A stretch of 64,000 nucleotides of DNA, from the NCBI GenBank assembly GCA_965213525.1, contig OZ243889.1:1860001-1924000 (forward strand). Reading direction: 5' to 3'. The number at the start of each line of letters is the position of its first letter. The first letter of the stretch is position 1. The notes under the pieces were generated by a model. That model had not been told where the DNA came from and did no database searches. It saw only the letters and a list, made by a program, of their open reading frames with translations. The DNA comes from G965213525 sp965213525. Lineage in GTDB: Bacteria; Actinomycetota; Acidimicrobiia; Acidimicrobiales; Poriferisodalaceae. Below are positions 1 to 7,560 of the stretch, one piece after another. The position numbers and the translations under genes are program-made.

Positions 1-168
1 CGGCTCGCCGGCCAGACGCGCCAGCAGGCGCCCGCGGCGTGACTCCTCCTGGAGGCGCTGCAGCTGGCTGTCCCGCAGCGACACCAGCGCCATCTCGGCC
101 CCAGCGAACGCGGCGTTGATCGCGACGAGCAGCACGACCAGGCCGATCTGGCCCCACACGCCACCCAT
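1..168 (-). CDS. CNNM/HlyC-type membrane protein, N-terminal part only
   Basis: Only the first 56 codons lie in the window; the rest runs off the left edge. The protein opens MGGVWGQIGLVVLLVAINAA, a hydrophobic first membrane segment, followed by FAGAEMALVSLRDSQLQRL. The small-residue-rich AGAE patch after the first helix, followed by a Leu/Arg amphipathic stretch, is typical of the CNNM domain of TlyC/CorC-type proteins. That family includes magnesium and cobalt transport or resistance proteins with cytoplasmic CBS domains. ATG at 166-168 is the first start in frame. Family assignment is likely; substrate cannot be judged. Confidence 0.6.
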   Translation of the reverse strand, partial: MGGVWGQIGLVVLLVAINAAFAGAEMALVSLRDSQLQRLQEESRRGRLLARLAGEP

Positions 169-313
169 GGCGCCAGCTTGTCAGACGCCGGCGCCCACCC
201 CCGGAGCGGGGGCGGCGACGGTCATCTGACCGGCCGGGTGCGGGGTCAGGCTCCTCCTACGACCGGACCGGGCGTGGGCAGGTCCTCTGGCGCCCCGGCC
301 GGCCGGAGGCGGG

Positions 314-970
314 TCAGCCGACGGGGCCCACCGCCTCGGGCAGCAGCGCGGCGAGCACCGCGTCCCACTCGGTGATGCCACAGCCGTTCGTCCGGTCGAT
401 CGCGGTGTCGACGTCGTTGCCGTCGAGCACGCCGGTGAAGCGGGCGACGTCGGGACCGCCGTACTGCTCGGTGCAGACGCGACCGGGGTCGGCGCCGTCG
501 ATCAGGCGGGCGCGCACCTCAGGGTCACCGAGGCGGGCGCAAGCCGAGAAGGGCTCGAGGCCAGCCGGCTCGCCGAAGAACGTGGCGGTGTCGCCCAGGC
601 ACGACAGTTCGTAGGCGACGCCGGGACGTTCGGGGTGGGTGATGGCGATCTCGAGGGTGGCGATCGGGAGCTCGTCGGCGGCGCTGCCCCCGTCCTCGTC
701 GCGCAGACGGGTGCCACCGGCGTCGTCGTCGCCGCCGCTGCTGCTGCCGGGCAGATCGATGTCGGGGAGGTCGTCGTCGAAGGGACGATCGGGGTCGACG
801 ACGTCGTCGTCGTCGTCGAGCGTGTCGTCGCCGTCGAGCGGGCTCTCGTCGGCGGCCCGGGGGTCGGACTCGGCGACGGCGGTGACCTCGGCGTCGTCGC
901 CACAGGCCGTCGCCGCCAGGGCGAGCGTCACCGCGGCGACGATCACGGCCAGCTGTCGAAGGGATCTCAT
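314..970 (-). CDS. Subtilisin-inhibitor-like lipoprotein
   Basis: A 218-residue exported lipoprotein. The ATG at 968-970 follows a GGAGG. The N-terminus is a signal peptide ending in the lipobox LAATAC, giving lipidated Cys23. Residues of about 25-95 form a low-complexity Asp/Ser/Gly linker with an Asp run. The C-terminal 110 residues carry four spaced Cys and the pattern YELSC...C...VCTEQYGGP...TNGC, which resembles the Streptomyces subtilisin inhibitor fold with its two disulfides. The likely role is inhibition of extracellular serine proteases at the membrane surface. The reactive-site loop is not conserved enough to name a target. The acidic linker probably spaces the domain from the membrane. 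Confidence 0.6.
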   Translation of the reverse strand: MRSLRQLAVIVAAVTLALAATACGDDAEVTAVAESDPRAADESPLDGDDTLDDDDDVVDPDRPFDDDLPDIDLPGSSSGGDDDAGGTRLRDEDGGSAADELPIATLEIAITHPERPGVAYELSCLGDTATFFGEPAGLEPFSACARLGDPEVRARLIDGADPGRVCTEQYGGPDVARFTGVLDGNDVDTAIDRTNGCGITEWDAVLAALLPEAVGPVG

Positions 971-1236
971 GTTGCCTCCATCGTGGTCGTTCGGCTCTGA
1001 CGTCCGCTGACGGGCCGGCGGTTCCCGTCCGCTCTCTGGTGGTGCGGCGGTTCCGGTCGTTACGCCTCGAGGCGGATCGGCACCGGCTGTCGGTCCCCCC
1101 GCTGCCGGGGTTCCTACGATGACCGGGTGGCGGCTCGAACTGGATCGTCGGTCGCCGGGGCGCCGGTGCGCCCGCCGGCTGCCGGGGGCTGTCAGGGGGC
1201 CGTACGGCCCGAGCTCGCCCGCCGGGGGGAGGCCCG

Positions 1237-1872
1237 GTGAGTGGTGCCGATCCCACCCCGGCGGTCGCAGCCGCGCTGCTGGCCGACGCCACCGGGCGCG
1301 CCGTGGGTGATGACCCGCCACCGCGAGGCACCGACTGGTTCCGTGAGCTCGAACCCCACCGCACGCTCGCCCTCCTGGCGGCCGATGTCGTCGAGGCGGC
1401 TCGGCGGGGCGACACCGAGATCGTCGACGACGTGTTGCGCCGCGCGGCATGGGTGCTGGCCCACACCGAACGAGACAGCACGATCGAGGCGGTCGAGATC
1501 GCCCTGCTCGAGAGCCTCGTGTGCACCTGCTCCCACGACGACGACCTCGACGTGGAGGCCCTGGTCGGCGACGCCCCGTCGATGATCGGGGCGATCGTCG
1601 AGCGACGGGTGGCCCGCCTCGAACAGATCGCCGCTCGTCACATCGAGGTCAGGCCCCGCCGGATCGCAGCGCTGGACGATCCCGACCCCGTCCGCCGGCG
1701 CCTGGCCCGCGCCACCACCTACGCAGCGGTCGACGCCACCCTGGTGTCGATCGGCGATCTGGTGTCGAGCGATGCGCCGACGCCATGGCCGCTGCGCCAC
1801 CCCGTGGCCTTCGGGTGCTGCTTCGGCGCGGTCCTGTTGGTCCTGTTCCTGGTGGCCCTCGCCACGGGCTGA
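1237..1872 (+). CDS. Hypothetical protein with C-terminal membrane anchor
   Basis: A 211-residue protein I do not recognise. The GTG start at 1237 follows a GGGGGGAGG about 5 bp upstream, which decides the start. Residues 1-180 are rich in Ala, Asp, Glu and Arg and look mostly helical and soluble. Residues of about 185-208 (FGCCFGAVLLVLFLVALA) form a single hydrophobic segment, so the protein is probably tail-anchored with its bulk in the cytoplasm. It is divergent from the lipoprotein upstream; the 266 bp between them should hold both promoters. An antisense frame of similar length lacks a ribosome site and is rejected. Confidence 0.55.
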   Translation: MSGADPTPAVAAALLADATGRAVGDDPPPRGTDWFRELEPHRTLALLAADVVEAARRGDTEIVDDVLRRAAWVLAHTERDSTIEAVEIALLESLVCTCSHDDDLDVEALVGDAPSMIGAIVERRVARLEQIAARHIEVRPRRIAALDDPDPVRRRLARATTYAAVDATLVSIGDLVSSDAPTPWPLRHPVAFGCCFGAVLLVLFLVALATG

Positions 1873-2137
1873 GCGCTCCCCCAGGGCCGCGCACCGGCCC
1901 ACCCACCCCCGGTCCCGGCCCGTCACCCGGCCCGGGTGACGGGCCGTCGGGCGCAGGGCGGCCGGGAACCGGGACCCATCACCGCCCGGGGGCGGTACGC
2001 TGGAGCGCGTCGGGCACGAGGTCCGACCTTCGCACGGCCCTGGGCCGACCGTCTGAGTCTTGTGTGGTCTCGGGCGCCACCCAGCGAGCGCGTTGGATCA
2101 CAGGTCCGCACGTCGGGCCACACCGGAAGGCCAGGAA

Positions 2138-2338
2138 ATGCCAGAAGGCACCGTCAAGTTCTTCAACAACGACAAGGGGTACGGCTTCATCGTCCGGGAG
2201 GAGGGCGACGACGTCTTCGTCCACTTCTCCAACATCTCCGGGGACGGGTACAAGACCCTCGTCGAGGGCCAGAAGGTCGCCTTCGAGATCGGCCAGGGCC
2301 GCAAGGGCCCCGAGGCCGTGGACGTCCGGGTGGTCTGA
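2138..2338 (+). CDS. Cold-shock domain protein
   Basis: A 66-residue single cold-shock domain, the usual length for the CspA family, which binds single-stranded RNA/DNA and melts RNA structure. It contains the RNP1-like KGYGFIV and RNP2-like VFVHFS motifs and opens with MPEGTVKFFN, the classic family start. The ATG at 2138 is preceded by GGAAGG-type sequence. The 265 bp between the preceding gene and this start suggest a promoter plus a long 5' leader, as is common for cold-shock mRNAs. Function is confident; no specific regulon can be inferred. Confidence 0.93.
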   Translation: MPEGTVKFFNNDKGYGFIVREEGDDVFVHFSNISGDGYKTLVEGQKVAFEIGQGRKGPEAVDVRVV

Positions 2339-2363
2339 CCGCTCGAACACCAGATCTGCGCCC

Positions 2364-2411
2364 GACGGGGGCGTGGCGTCGAGCGAACCGCTCCGGCGTT
2401 GCGCCCCCGTC
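2364..2411 (+). terminator. Candidate hairpin after the cold-shock gene
   Basis: GACGGGGGCG at 2364-2373 is perfectly repeated in inverted orientation as CGCCCCCGTC at 2402-2411, 25 bp past the cold-shock stop codon. The 28-nt loop is long and no U tract follows, so this is a weak, G+C-type terminator call. The rest of the gap to 2657 contains only loose GTGCTCGGG-like repetition and no gene I can support. Confidence 0.4.
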
Positions 2412-2657
2412 GTCGCGCCCGAGCAGGCCCTACGAGGCCACAGCCCTCGTCATTGGCCCTGGTCGTCACCGGGTCGGTGACGGTGCCGGCGGCTCTGGTG
2501 GAGGTGCTCGGGGCTGGGCTGGGGTGCTCCGGGCTCCGCTGGACGTGCTCGGGGCGGCGCTGCAGGTGCTCGACGGCCGACGCCGCCGGGACCGCTCCGA
2601 GACCGGCCTGAGCCGAAGTGAGGGACCCAACCGATCCCCGGCCGGGTCTCGCGCCGG

Positions 2658-3185
2658 TCAGACCCGGCTGGGCATCGCCGGGGTGGGCAGCACCGTGGTG
2701 TCCATCTGCTCGGGCTCGGTGCCCAGGGACACCAGCACCTTGGCCATGCCGAGGAACATCGCCAGCGCGACGGCCAGCTCGACGATCTCGGCCGGGCTGA
2801 AGCGGGCCTGCAGGTCGTCGCGCAGATCCTGGGGGACGTGGCCGGGGTCGAGCAGGTAGGCGTCGGCGAGGCGCAGGACGAGCTTCTGGTCGGCGCCGAG
2901 GTCCGAAGCCTCGTGGCCGTCCACGATCTGGGCCACCTGCTCCTCGGTGAGACCCTCGCTGCGGGCGCCGTCGAAGCGGACGTGCTTGCAGAACCCGCAG
3001 TCGGTGACCCGTGCATTGCGCATCCGGGCGGTCTCCTTCAGAAGCTGGCTCACCACCCCGTCAGACCACATGGTCCCGTAGAGGGTGTGGAACGCCTCGG
3101 CCAGCTCGGGGCAGTGGGCGAGCACTGTGCGCAGGGAAGCGGGCTGTCCTTCCGCTGCGGACGGGACCCGGGGGACGGTGCTCAT
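2658..3185 (-). CDS. Carboxymuconolactone decarboxylase / AhpD-like protein
   Basis: A 175-residue protein of the CMD/AhpD fold. It has the CGFC redox motif (Cys63 and Cys66) followed by KHVR, a typical helix-start CxxC of alkylhydroperoxidase-like members, and a C-terminal EIVELAVALAMFLGMAKVL helix. The expected role is thiol-dependent peroxide reduction or a related redox reaction in the cytoplasm. ATG at 3183-3185 is preceded by AGGAG. A longer frame upstream is Pro/Ala-rich and has no ribosome site. A second CMD-family gene lies directly upstream on the same strand. Confidence 0.75.
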   Translation of the reverse strand: MSTVPRVPSAAEGQPASLRTVLAHCPELAEAFHTLYGTMWSDGVVSQLLKETARMRNARVTDCGFCKHVRFDGARSEGLTEEQVAQIVDGHEASDLGADQKLVLRLADAYLLDPGHVPQDLRDDLQARFSPAEIVELAVALAMFLGMAKVLVSLGTEPEQMDTTVLPTPAMPSRV

Positions 3186-3470
3186 GGTGGTGCTCCTGCT
3201 GCTCGGTGGTCGCGCTGGCGTCCGTGGCGCTACGACGTCGGATGTGCTGGGCCCGCCGGCGCCCGACGCGCCGTGGGCCCCGGCGGATCGCAGAGGTCGG
3301 TCGGCCGGGGCGTCACCCCCACCGTTCGATGGCCTTGCCGTCTGTGGAGACCGTAGCGCCGGGGGTGCTCCGCCGCAGCCGGGTGCCGTGACCGAGGCCG
3401 AGGCCGACACCCCCCGAAATTGCGGACCGGAGCGGCACCACGCGCCGGTGCGACCTGCAAGAACGGTGCG

Positions 3471-4010
3471 CTACGGGATCGCTCGTCCGGGGGCCGGGGC
3501 CGGGACCTCGGGGGGCGAGACCGTGTCGGGGCCGGTGGCCACCGGTGGGTCGACGTCGAGGAGCAGGCGCAGGCGACCGAGGCCGTCGAGCAGCCCGAGG
3601 GCGATGGTGAAGGCGACGAACCCGGCGTCATCGGTTCCCGCCTTGACCGCCTCGGCGTCGGCGTCGGTCACCGAGTGCACGTCGATGGCGAACTTCTCGG
3701 CGTAGGTCACGCACGCCCGTTCGTGCTCGCTCAGCTCGACGGACTCGAACGCTCGGGGCAGCGCAGCGACCTTGGCCTCGGTGAGCCCGGCGGCGACGGC
3801 CGGCTCGTGGCGCCACGAGAGCTGGGACGTGTCGCCGTGCAGCTGGGCGATGCGCAAGCGGCACAGCTCGAGGACGACCGGGTCGACCCGGCCACCGGCC
3901 CACACCTCGCCGTAGTAGTCACCGAGGAGCCGCTCGAGATCGGGTCGGACGCCCAGGACCTGCTGGAGCGGGGTGTCACCGGTCGGCTCCTCGAGGCGCA
4001 ACCACGTCAT
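3471..4010 (-). CDS. CMD-family protein without the CxxC motif
   Basis: A 179-residue relative of the CMD/AhpD family. The segment LELCRLRIAQLHGDTSQLSW corresponds to the helix that normally carries the CxxC pair, but the usual ng-C-x-x-C is replaced by HGDTSQL. Thiol peroxidase chemistry is therefore unlikely. ATG at 4008-4010 follows GGAGGGG. It sits 285 bp upstream of a CxxC-bearing paralogue on the same strand. It is divergent from the lytic transglycosylase with 140 bp between them. Members without cysteines are often decarboxylase- or binding-type proteins; the function here is unknown. Confidence 0.65.
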   Translation of the reverse strand: MTWLRLEEPTGDTPLQQVLGVRPDLERLLGDYYGEVWAGGRVDPVVLELCRLRIAQLHGDTSQLSWRHEPAVAAGLTEAKVAALPRAFESVELSEHERACVTYAEKFAIDVHSVTDADAEAVKAGTDDAGFVAFTIALGLLDGLGRLRLLLDVDPPVATGPDTVSPPEVPAPAPGRAIP

Positions 4011-4150
4011 CTTCAGATCCCCTCCCCCTCGCAGCGCACCCGCTGGTCGACGCGTGCGCGGCACGACCCGGTAGCGGTTGCGGCCGGCCCGCCAGACCGT
4101 AGCGTTGATGAGCCGTTCCCGTCCGTCCCCTCCACGATCTGAGTGCCGCA

Positions 4151-4747
4151 GTGCCACACCGCCCCCTGACCGCCCCGCCCGCCCACCTGGTGCGCTCGGT
4201 GCTGGGCGTCGTGGGGCTGGTGGTGGTGGCGGCGGTCGTGGCGGTGGCACTGATGGGGCCCGAGCCCGCCGAGTCGTGGGAGACCAGCGACACCCGAGCG
4301 GTCGACCCCGAGGAGCTGTGGCGGGCGGTCGACATCCCCGGGCTCGACCACCCCTTCACCCCGCTGTTCGAACGAGCGGCCGCCGAGAGCGGCGTCGACG
4401 TCGAGGTGCTCAAGGCGCTGGCGTGGAGGGAGTCGACGTGGGACCCCCGCGCCGTCTCGCCGGTCGGCGCCGTCGGCGTGGCCCAGCTGATGCCGTCGAC
4501 CTCAGATCACGTGGCCGAGAGGTTCCTCGACGAGCCCGACCTCGACCCCCGAGACCCGGCGGACAACCTCAGGATGTCGGCGGCCTACCTGGCGTGGCTG
4601 ACCGGGCGCTACGACGGTGACGTGCGCCAAGCGCTGTGGGCCTACGTGCAAGGGCACGCCTCGGTCGAACGCGACGGTCCCTACCGCATCTCCCAGGCCT
4701 ACGCCGATGACGTCATGCGCATGGCCGAGGGTCTCCGCAGCCGCTGA
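4151..4747 (+). CDS. Membrane-anchored lytic transglycosylase (SLT domain)
   Basis: A 198-residue protein with a single transmembrane segment at about residues 14-36 and an extracytoplasmic SLT lysozyme-like domain from about 65. The catalytic Glu is in ALAWRESTWDPRA (Glu94), followed by VGAVGVAQLMPST, the standard family I transglycosylase signature. The later AYLAWLTGRYDG and YVQGHASV match the G-x-x-x-V-x-x-Y region. It cleaves peptidoglycan glycan strands to 1,6-anhydro products for wall turnover. The GTG start at 4151 is used because no better upstream start exists. Confidence 0.85.
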   Translation: MPHRPLTAPPAHLVRSVLGVVGLVVVAAVVAVALMGPEPAESWETSDTRAVDPEELWRAVDIPGLDHPFTPLFERAAAESGVDVEVLKALAWRESTWDPRAVSPVGAVGVAQLMPSTSDHVAERFLDEPDLDPRDPADNLRMSAAYLAWLTGRYDGDVRQALWAYVQGHASVERDGPYRISQAYADDVMRMAEGLRSR

Positions 4748-4816
4748 GACCGTGAAGTCGGCCGGCCCCGGCCCGCGACCGCAGGCGAGGCCGGCACACG
4801 GGCGGCGGTCGTCGGT

Positions 4817-5260
4817 TCAACCGGCGGGTGGGTTCCGCGCCCGGAGCACCTCCTGGGGGTCGAAGTACTCGACCCACCCGCCGATCTGCCCGCCGGCGGT
4901 CACGTCGAGCAGCCAGCAGTAGCGGTTCTGGTAGCTGCGCCCGTCGGCGAAGGTGCCCGTCGAGCGGCAGGTCACCACCCACCGGCCTGGGCGGTCGGTG
5001 GCCATGACGTCGATGTCGAGGAACTGCAGATCACGCATGCGGCGCCGGGCGTCGCCGAAGCGGGTGCGCACGGCGTCGAGCCCATCGAAGTGCTGTGGAT
5101 CGCCGTCGGGGGCGAAGGGGGTGTCGACCGAGACGTCGTCGGCCAGCAGGGCCAGCCAGGTGTCGACGTCCCCGCCGCCGAGCAGGTCGAAGAACGCATC
5201 GATCACCTCACGGGCACCGTCACGGCCGTCGGGGGCGTCGGGGTCGTGCTCGGTGGGCAC
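4817..5260 (-). CDS. SnoaL-like (NTF2-fold) protein
   Basis: A roughly 147-residue protein. The pattern REVIDAFFDLLGGGDVDTW, then LLADDVSVDTPFAPDG, then ITY-like C-terminal strands (RYCWLLDVTAGGQIGGWVEYF) fits the NTF2-like cone of SnoaL/limonene-hydrolase-type proteins. These act as small-molecule isomerases or hydrolases, or simply bind ligands. The GTG start at 5258-5260 is the most reasonable but has no strong ribosome site. It is convergent with the transglycosylase upstream and follows an LLM oxidoreductase on the same strand, so the two may be co-transcribed. Confidence 0.6.
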   Translation of the reverse strand: MPTEHDPDAPDGRDGAREVIDAFFDLLGGGDVDTWLALLADDVSVDTPFAPDGDPQHFDGLDAVRTRFGDARRRMRDLQFLDIDVMATDRPGRWVVTCRSTGTFADGRSYQNRYCWLLDVTAGGQIGGWVEYFDPQEVLRARNPPAG

Positions 5261-5337
5261 GTCAGGCGGTGTGCGCTCGAGCGGAGCGGCGCTCGGACGG
5301 GGAGGGGCTGAGTTGACCCAGCTCGGCGGAGGGGACC

Positions 5338-6201
5338 TCAGCGAGCATCGAGGGCGGCCCTGGCGTCGGCGAGGAAGGCGATGTGGGCCTCCACTCCATC
5401 GAGTCCCCGGCCCATCGTGATGACCGACGCGTGGGTGCCACCCTCGTCGCGCCAGCGGTCGAACACCTCGGCCACCCCCGCCGCGCCCTCGGTGCGCATC
5501 ACCAGCATCTCGGCGCCGAAGCCTGCGACGGAGCGTCCCTCCCTCTCCAGGTGGCCTCTGACCGATCGCCACCCGTCGACGATGCGGCCCACGTCGCCGG
5601 CGAAGATGAACCCGTCGCCGAGGCGGGCGCCCCGCCGGTAGGCCGCCTCGCCGAACCCGCCGACCCACACCGGGATCTGACGCTTCGGGGCGGGCACCAG
5701 GCGCGCCCGGTCGACCTGGTCGAAGGCGCCGTCGTAGCTCACGACCTCGCCGCTCCACAGCTGACGCAGTTGGGGGATCTGCTCGTTGGCCCGGGCGCCA
5801 CGGGTGGCGAAGTCCTCGCCGAGGGCGTCGTACTCGACGTGGTTCCACCCGACGCCGACGCCGAGGCGCAGCCGTCCACCCGACAGCAGATCGACGTCGG
5901 CGGCCTGGCGAGCGACGAGCACGGTCTGGCGCTGGGGCAAGATGATGACGCCGGTGACCAGCTCGATGCGCTCGGTCAGCGCCGCCACGTGGCTCAACAT
6001 GACGAACGGATCGTGGAACGGATCGTCCTCGTCGTAGGGGCCACGCAGCGGGGGCTGGCGATCGGCGTGCACGGCGCCGAGGACGTGGTCGTAGACGAGC
6101 AGGTGGTCATAGCCCAGCTCCTCGGCGGCCGTGGCGTAGCGCCGCACCGCCTCGGGATCACCGCCGAGCTCGATCTGTGGGTAGACCGCACCGATCTTCA
6201 T
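5338..6201 (-). CDS. LLM-class F420-dependent oxidoreductase
   Basis: A 287-residue luciferase-like TIM-barrel protein. MKIGAVYPQIELGGDP, YDHLLVYDHVLG, ELVTGVIILPQRQTVLVA and GGRLRLGVGVGWN are all signatures of the F420-dependent LLM family common in actinobacteria. It transfers hydride between F420 and an unknown organic substrate in the cytoplasm. The ATG at 6199-6201 is chosen because the family begins at this MKIG and a purine-rich stretch precedes it. It is divergent from a second LLM gene at 6392. Confidence 0.82.
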   Translation of the reverse strand: MKIGAVYPQIELGGDPEAVRRYATAAEELGYDHLLVYDHVLGAVHADRQPPLRGPYDEDDPFHDPFVMLSHVAALTERIELVTGVIILPQRQTVLVARQAADVDLLSGGRLRLGVGVGWNHVEYDALGEDFATRGARANEQIPQLRQLWSGEVVSYDGAFDQVDRARLVPAPKRQIPVWVGGFGEAAYRRGARLGDGFIFAGDVGRIVDGWRSVRGHLEREGRSVAGFGAEMLVMRTEGAAGVAEVFDRWRDEGGTHASVITMGRGLDGVEAHIAFLADARAALDAR

Positions 6202-6391
6202 CTGCTGTCCCCTGTCCTCGCCCCGACCGTTCCGGACACTAACCACCCGGTGTGACGCCGCCGGGCGCCGAGGACACGGGCGCCGGGGTCCGCTGGGCGG
6301 CGGGTGTGGCCGGGGCGGCGGGGCGGTCGAGCGCCGTCCCGGCGATCGGACAGGTCTACGGTCGGCGCCGGCGACGAGTCAGGAGCTGAGG

Positions 6392-7246
6392 ATGACGACA
6401 CCGGCGTTGGGCCTGTTCGGGATCAACAACGGGGTGATGGCCGACCCGGAGGTGATGCGCCGGGTGGCCGTGGCGGCCGAGGCGGCAGGCTTCGAGTCGG
6501 TGTTCACCGGCGAGCACATCGTGCTGCCCGACCCCCAGGCGCCCCCGTCGCCGGCACCGCCCGAGCTCGACATGGTCGACACGGTGGCTGCGTTGACCTG
6601 GGTGGCCGCCGCGACGTCGACGCTGCGCCTCGGCACCGGCATCGTCATCCTCCCCCAGCGCCGCCCCGCGGTGCTGGCCAAGTCGCTGGCGAGCCTGGAC
6701 CACCTGTCGGGTGGACGGCTGATCTTCGGGTTCGGGGTCGGCTACCTCGAACCCGAGATGACCGCCTGTGACACGCCCATGGGTCGGCGAGGCGCCCGGG
6801 CCGACGAGTACCTGGCGGCGATGCGCACCCTGTGGTCCGGCGATGCGGTGAGCTTCGACGGCGAGTTCACCCGCTTCTCGTCGGTGACGGCGCGACCTCA
6901 GCCGGCCCAGCCGACGATCCCGGTGGTGGTCGGCGGTCACAGCGAGGCGGCGGCTCGGCGGGCGGTGGCGAGCGCCGATGGCTGGTTCGGGTTCCGCCGT
7001 GACCTCGACACCACCGCCGCTGACCTCGGCCGTCTGCGAGCCGCCGCCGACCAGGTCGAGCGGCCGTCGCACCTCGGTGAGCTGAAGGTCAGCATCACCC
7101 CGCCGATGGCCCTCGGCGCCGCCGAGGTGGACGCCTACGCCGAGCTCGGTGTCGACCGCCTGATCCCCATGCCCCGGGCGGCGTCCGGCGACGAGGTGCT
7201 GGCGTGGATCGACGATCAGGCCGAGGTCCTCGCCGCTGCCGGCTGA
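6392..7246 (+). CDS. LLM-class F420-dependent oxidoreductase
   Basis: A 284-residue luciferase-like protein with ESVFTGEHIVLP, LGTGIVILPQRRPAVLAKSL, GGRLIFGFGVGYLEPE and a C-terminal barrel-closing region. The expected reaction is F420-dependent hydride transfer; the substrate is unknown. ATG at 6392 follows AGGAGCTGAGG. It is a divergent partner of the LLM gene at 5338-6201, with 190 bp of shared upstream DNA, but the two proteins are only distantly alike. It ends 57 bp before the tRNA gene. Confidence 0.83.
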   Translation: MTTPALGLFGINNGVMADPEVMRRVAVAAEAAGFESVFTGEHIVLPDPQAPPSPAPPELDMVDTVAALTWVAAATSTLRLGTGIVILPQRRPAVLAKSLASLDHLSGGRLIFGFGVGYLEPEMTACDTPMGRRGARADEYLAAMRTLWSGDAVSFDGEFTRFSSVTARPQPAQPTIPVVVGGHSEAAARRAVASADGWFGFRRDLDTTAADLGRLRAAADQVERPSHLGELKVSITPPMALGAAEVDAYAELGVDRLIPMPRAASGDEVLAWIDDQAEVLAAAG

Positions 7247-7303
7247 GGCGTGGCCCCTACGCTGGCCCCGGCGCTCAGGTCGGCAACGGCCCGCTCGCGC
7301 CTC

Positions 7304-7376
7304 GCCCCCGTAGCTCAGGGGATAGAGCGTCGGTTTCCTAAACCGTGCGTCGCAGGTTCGAATCCTGCCGGGGGCG
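7304..7376 (+). tRNA. tRNA-Arg (anticodon CCU)
   Basis: The acceptor stem GCCCCCG (7304-7310) pairs with CGGGGGC (7369-7375). The T arm is GCAGG-TTCGAAT-CCTGC (7352-7368). The anticodon loop TTCCTAA (7335-7341) gives anticodon CCU, which reads AGG. The D arm is TAGCTCAGGGGATAGAGC. CCA is encoded at 7377-7379. The outermost anticodon-stem pair is T-T, which is tolerated. It lies just before the biosynthetic operon. tRNA-Arg genes are frequent integration targets, but I saw no second copy of its 3' end in the window. Confidence 0.96.
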
Positions 7377-7560
7377 CCACGAACAGCCAGGTCACAGCCC
7401 CGAAGCGGACCAGCGCTCTGCGGCACCCCCGGCTGTTGATCCGCCGGGCTCTTCGAATCTCGTCGTGCGCTACGTGGCCCGCCTCGCCGGCGCTCCTGCC
7501 ATGACTCGCGACCAGGTGCTCGCCGTCTGCTGTCGTCGGTCGACGGTGCGCACCGCCCCG

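Noticed and set aside
1192..1926. Minus-strand frame of 244 codons
   Set aside because: It has no ribosome site or motif; the plus-strand frame has a strong ribosome site and a membrane anchor.
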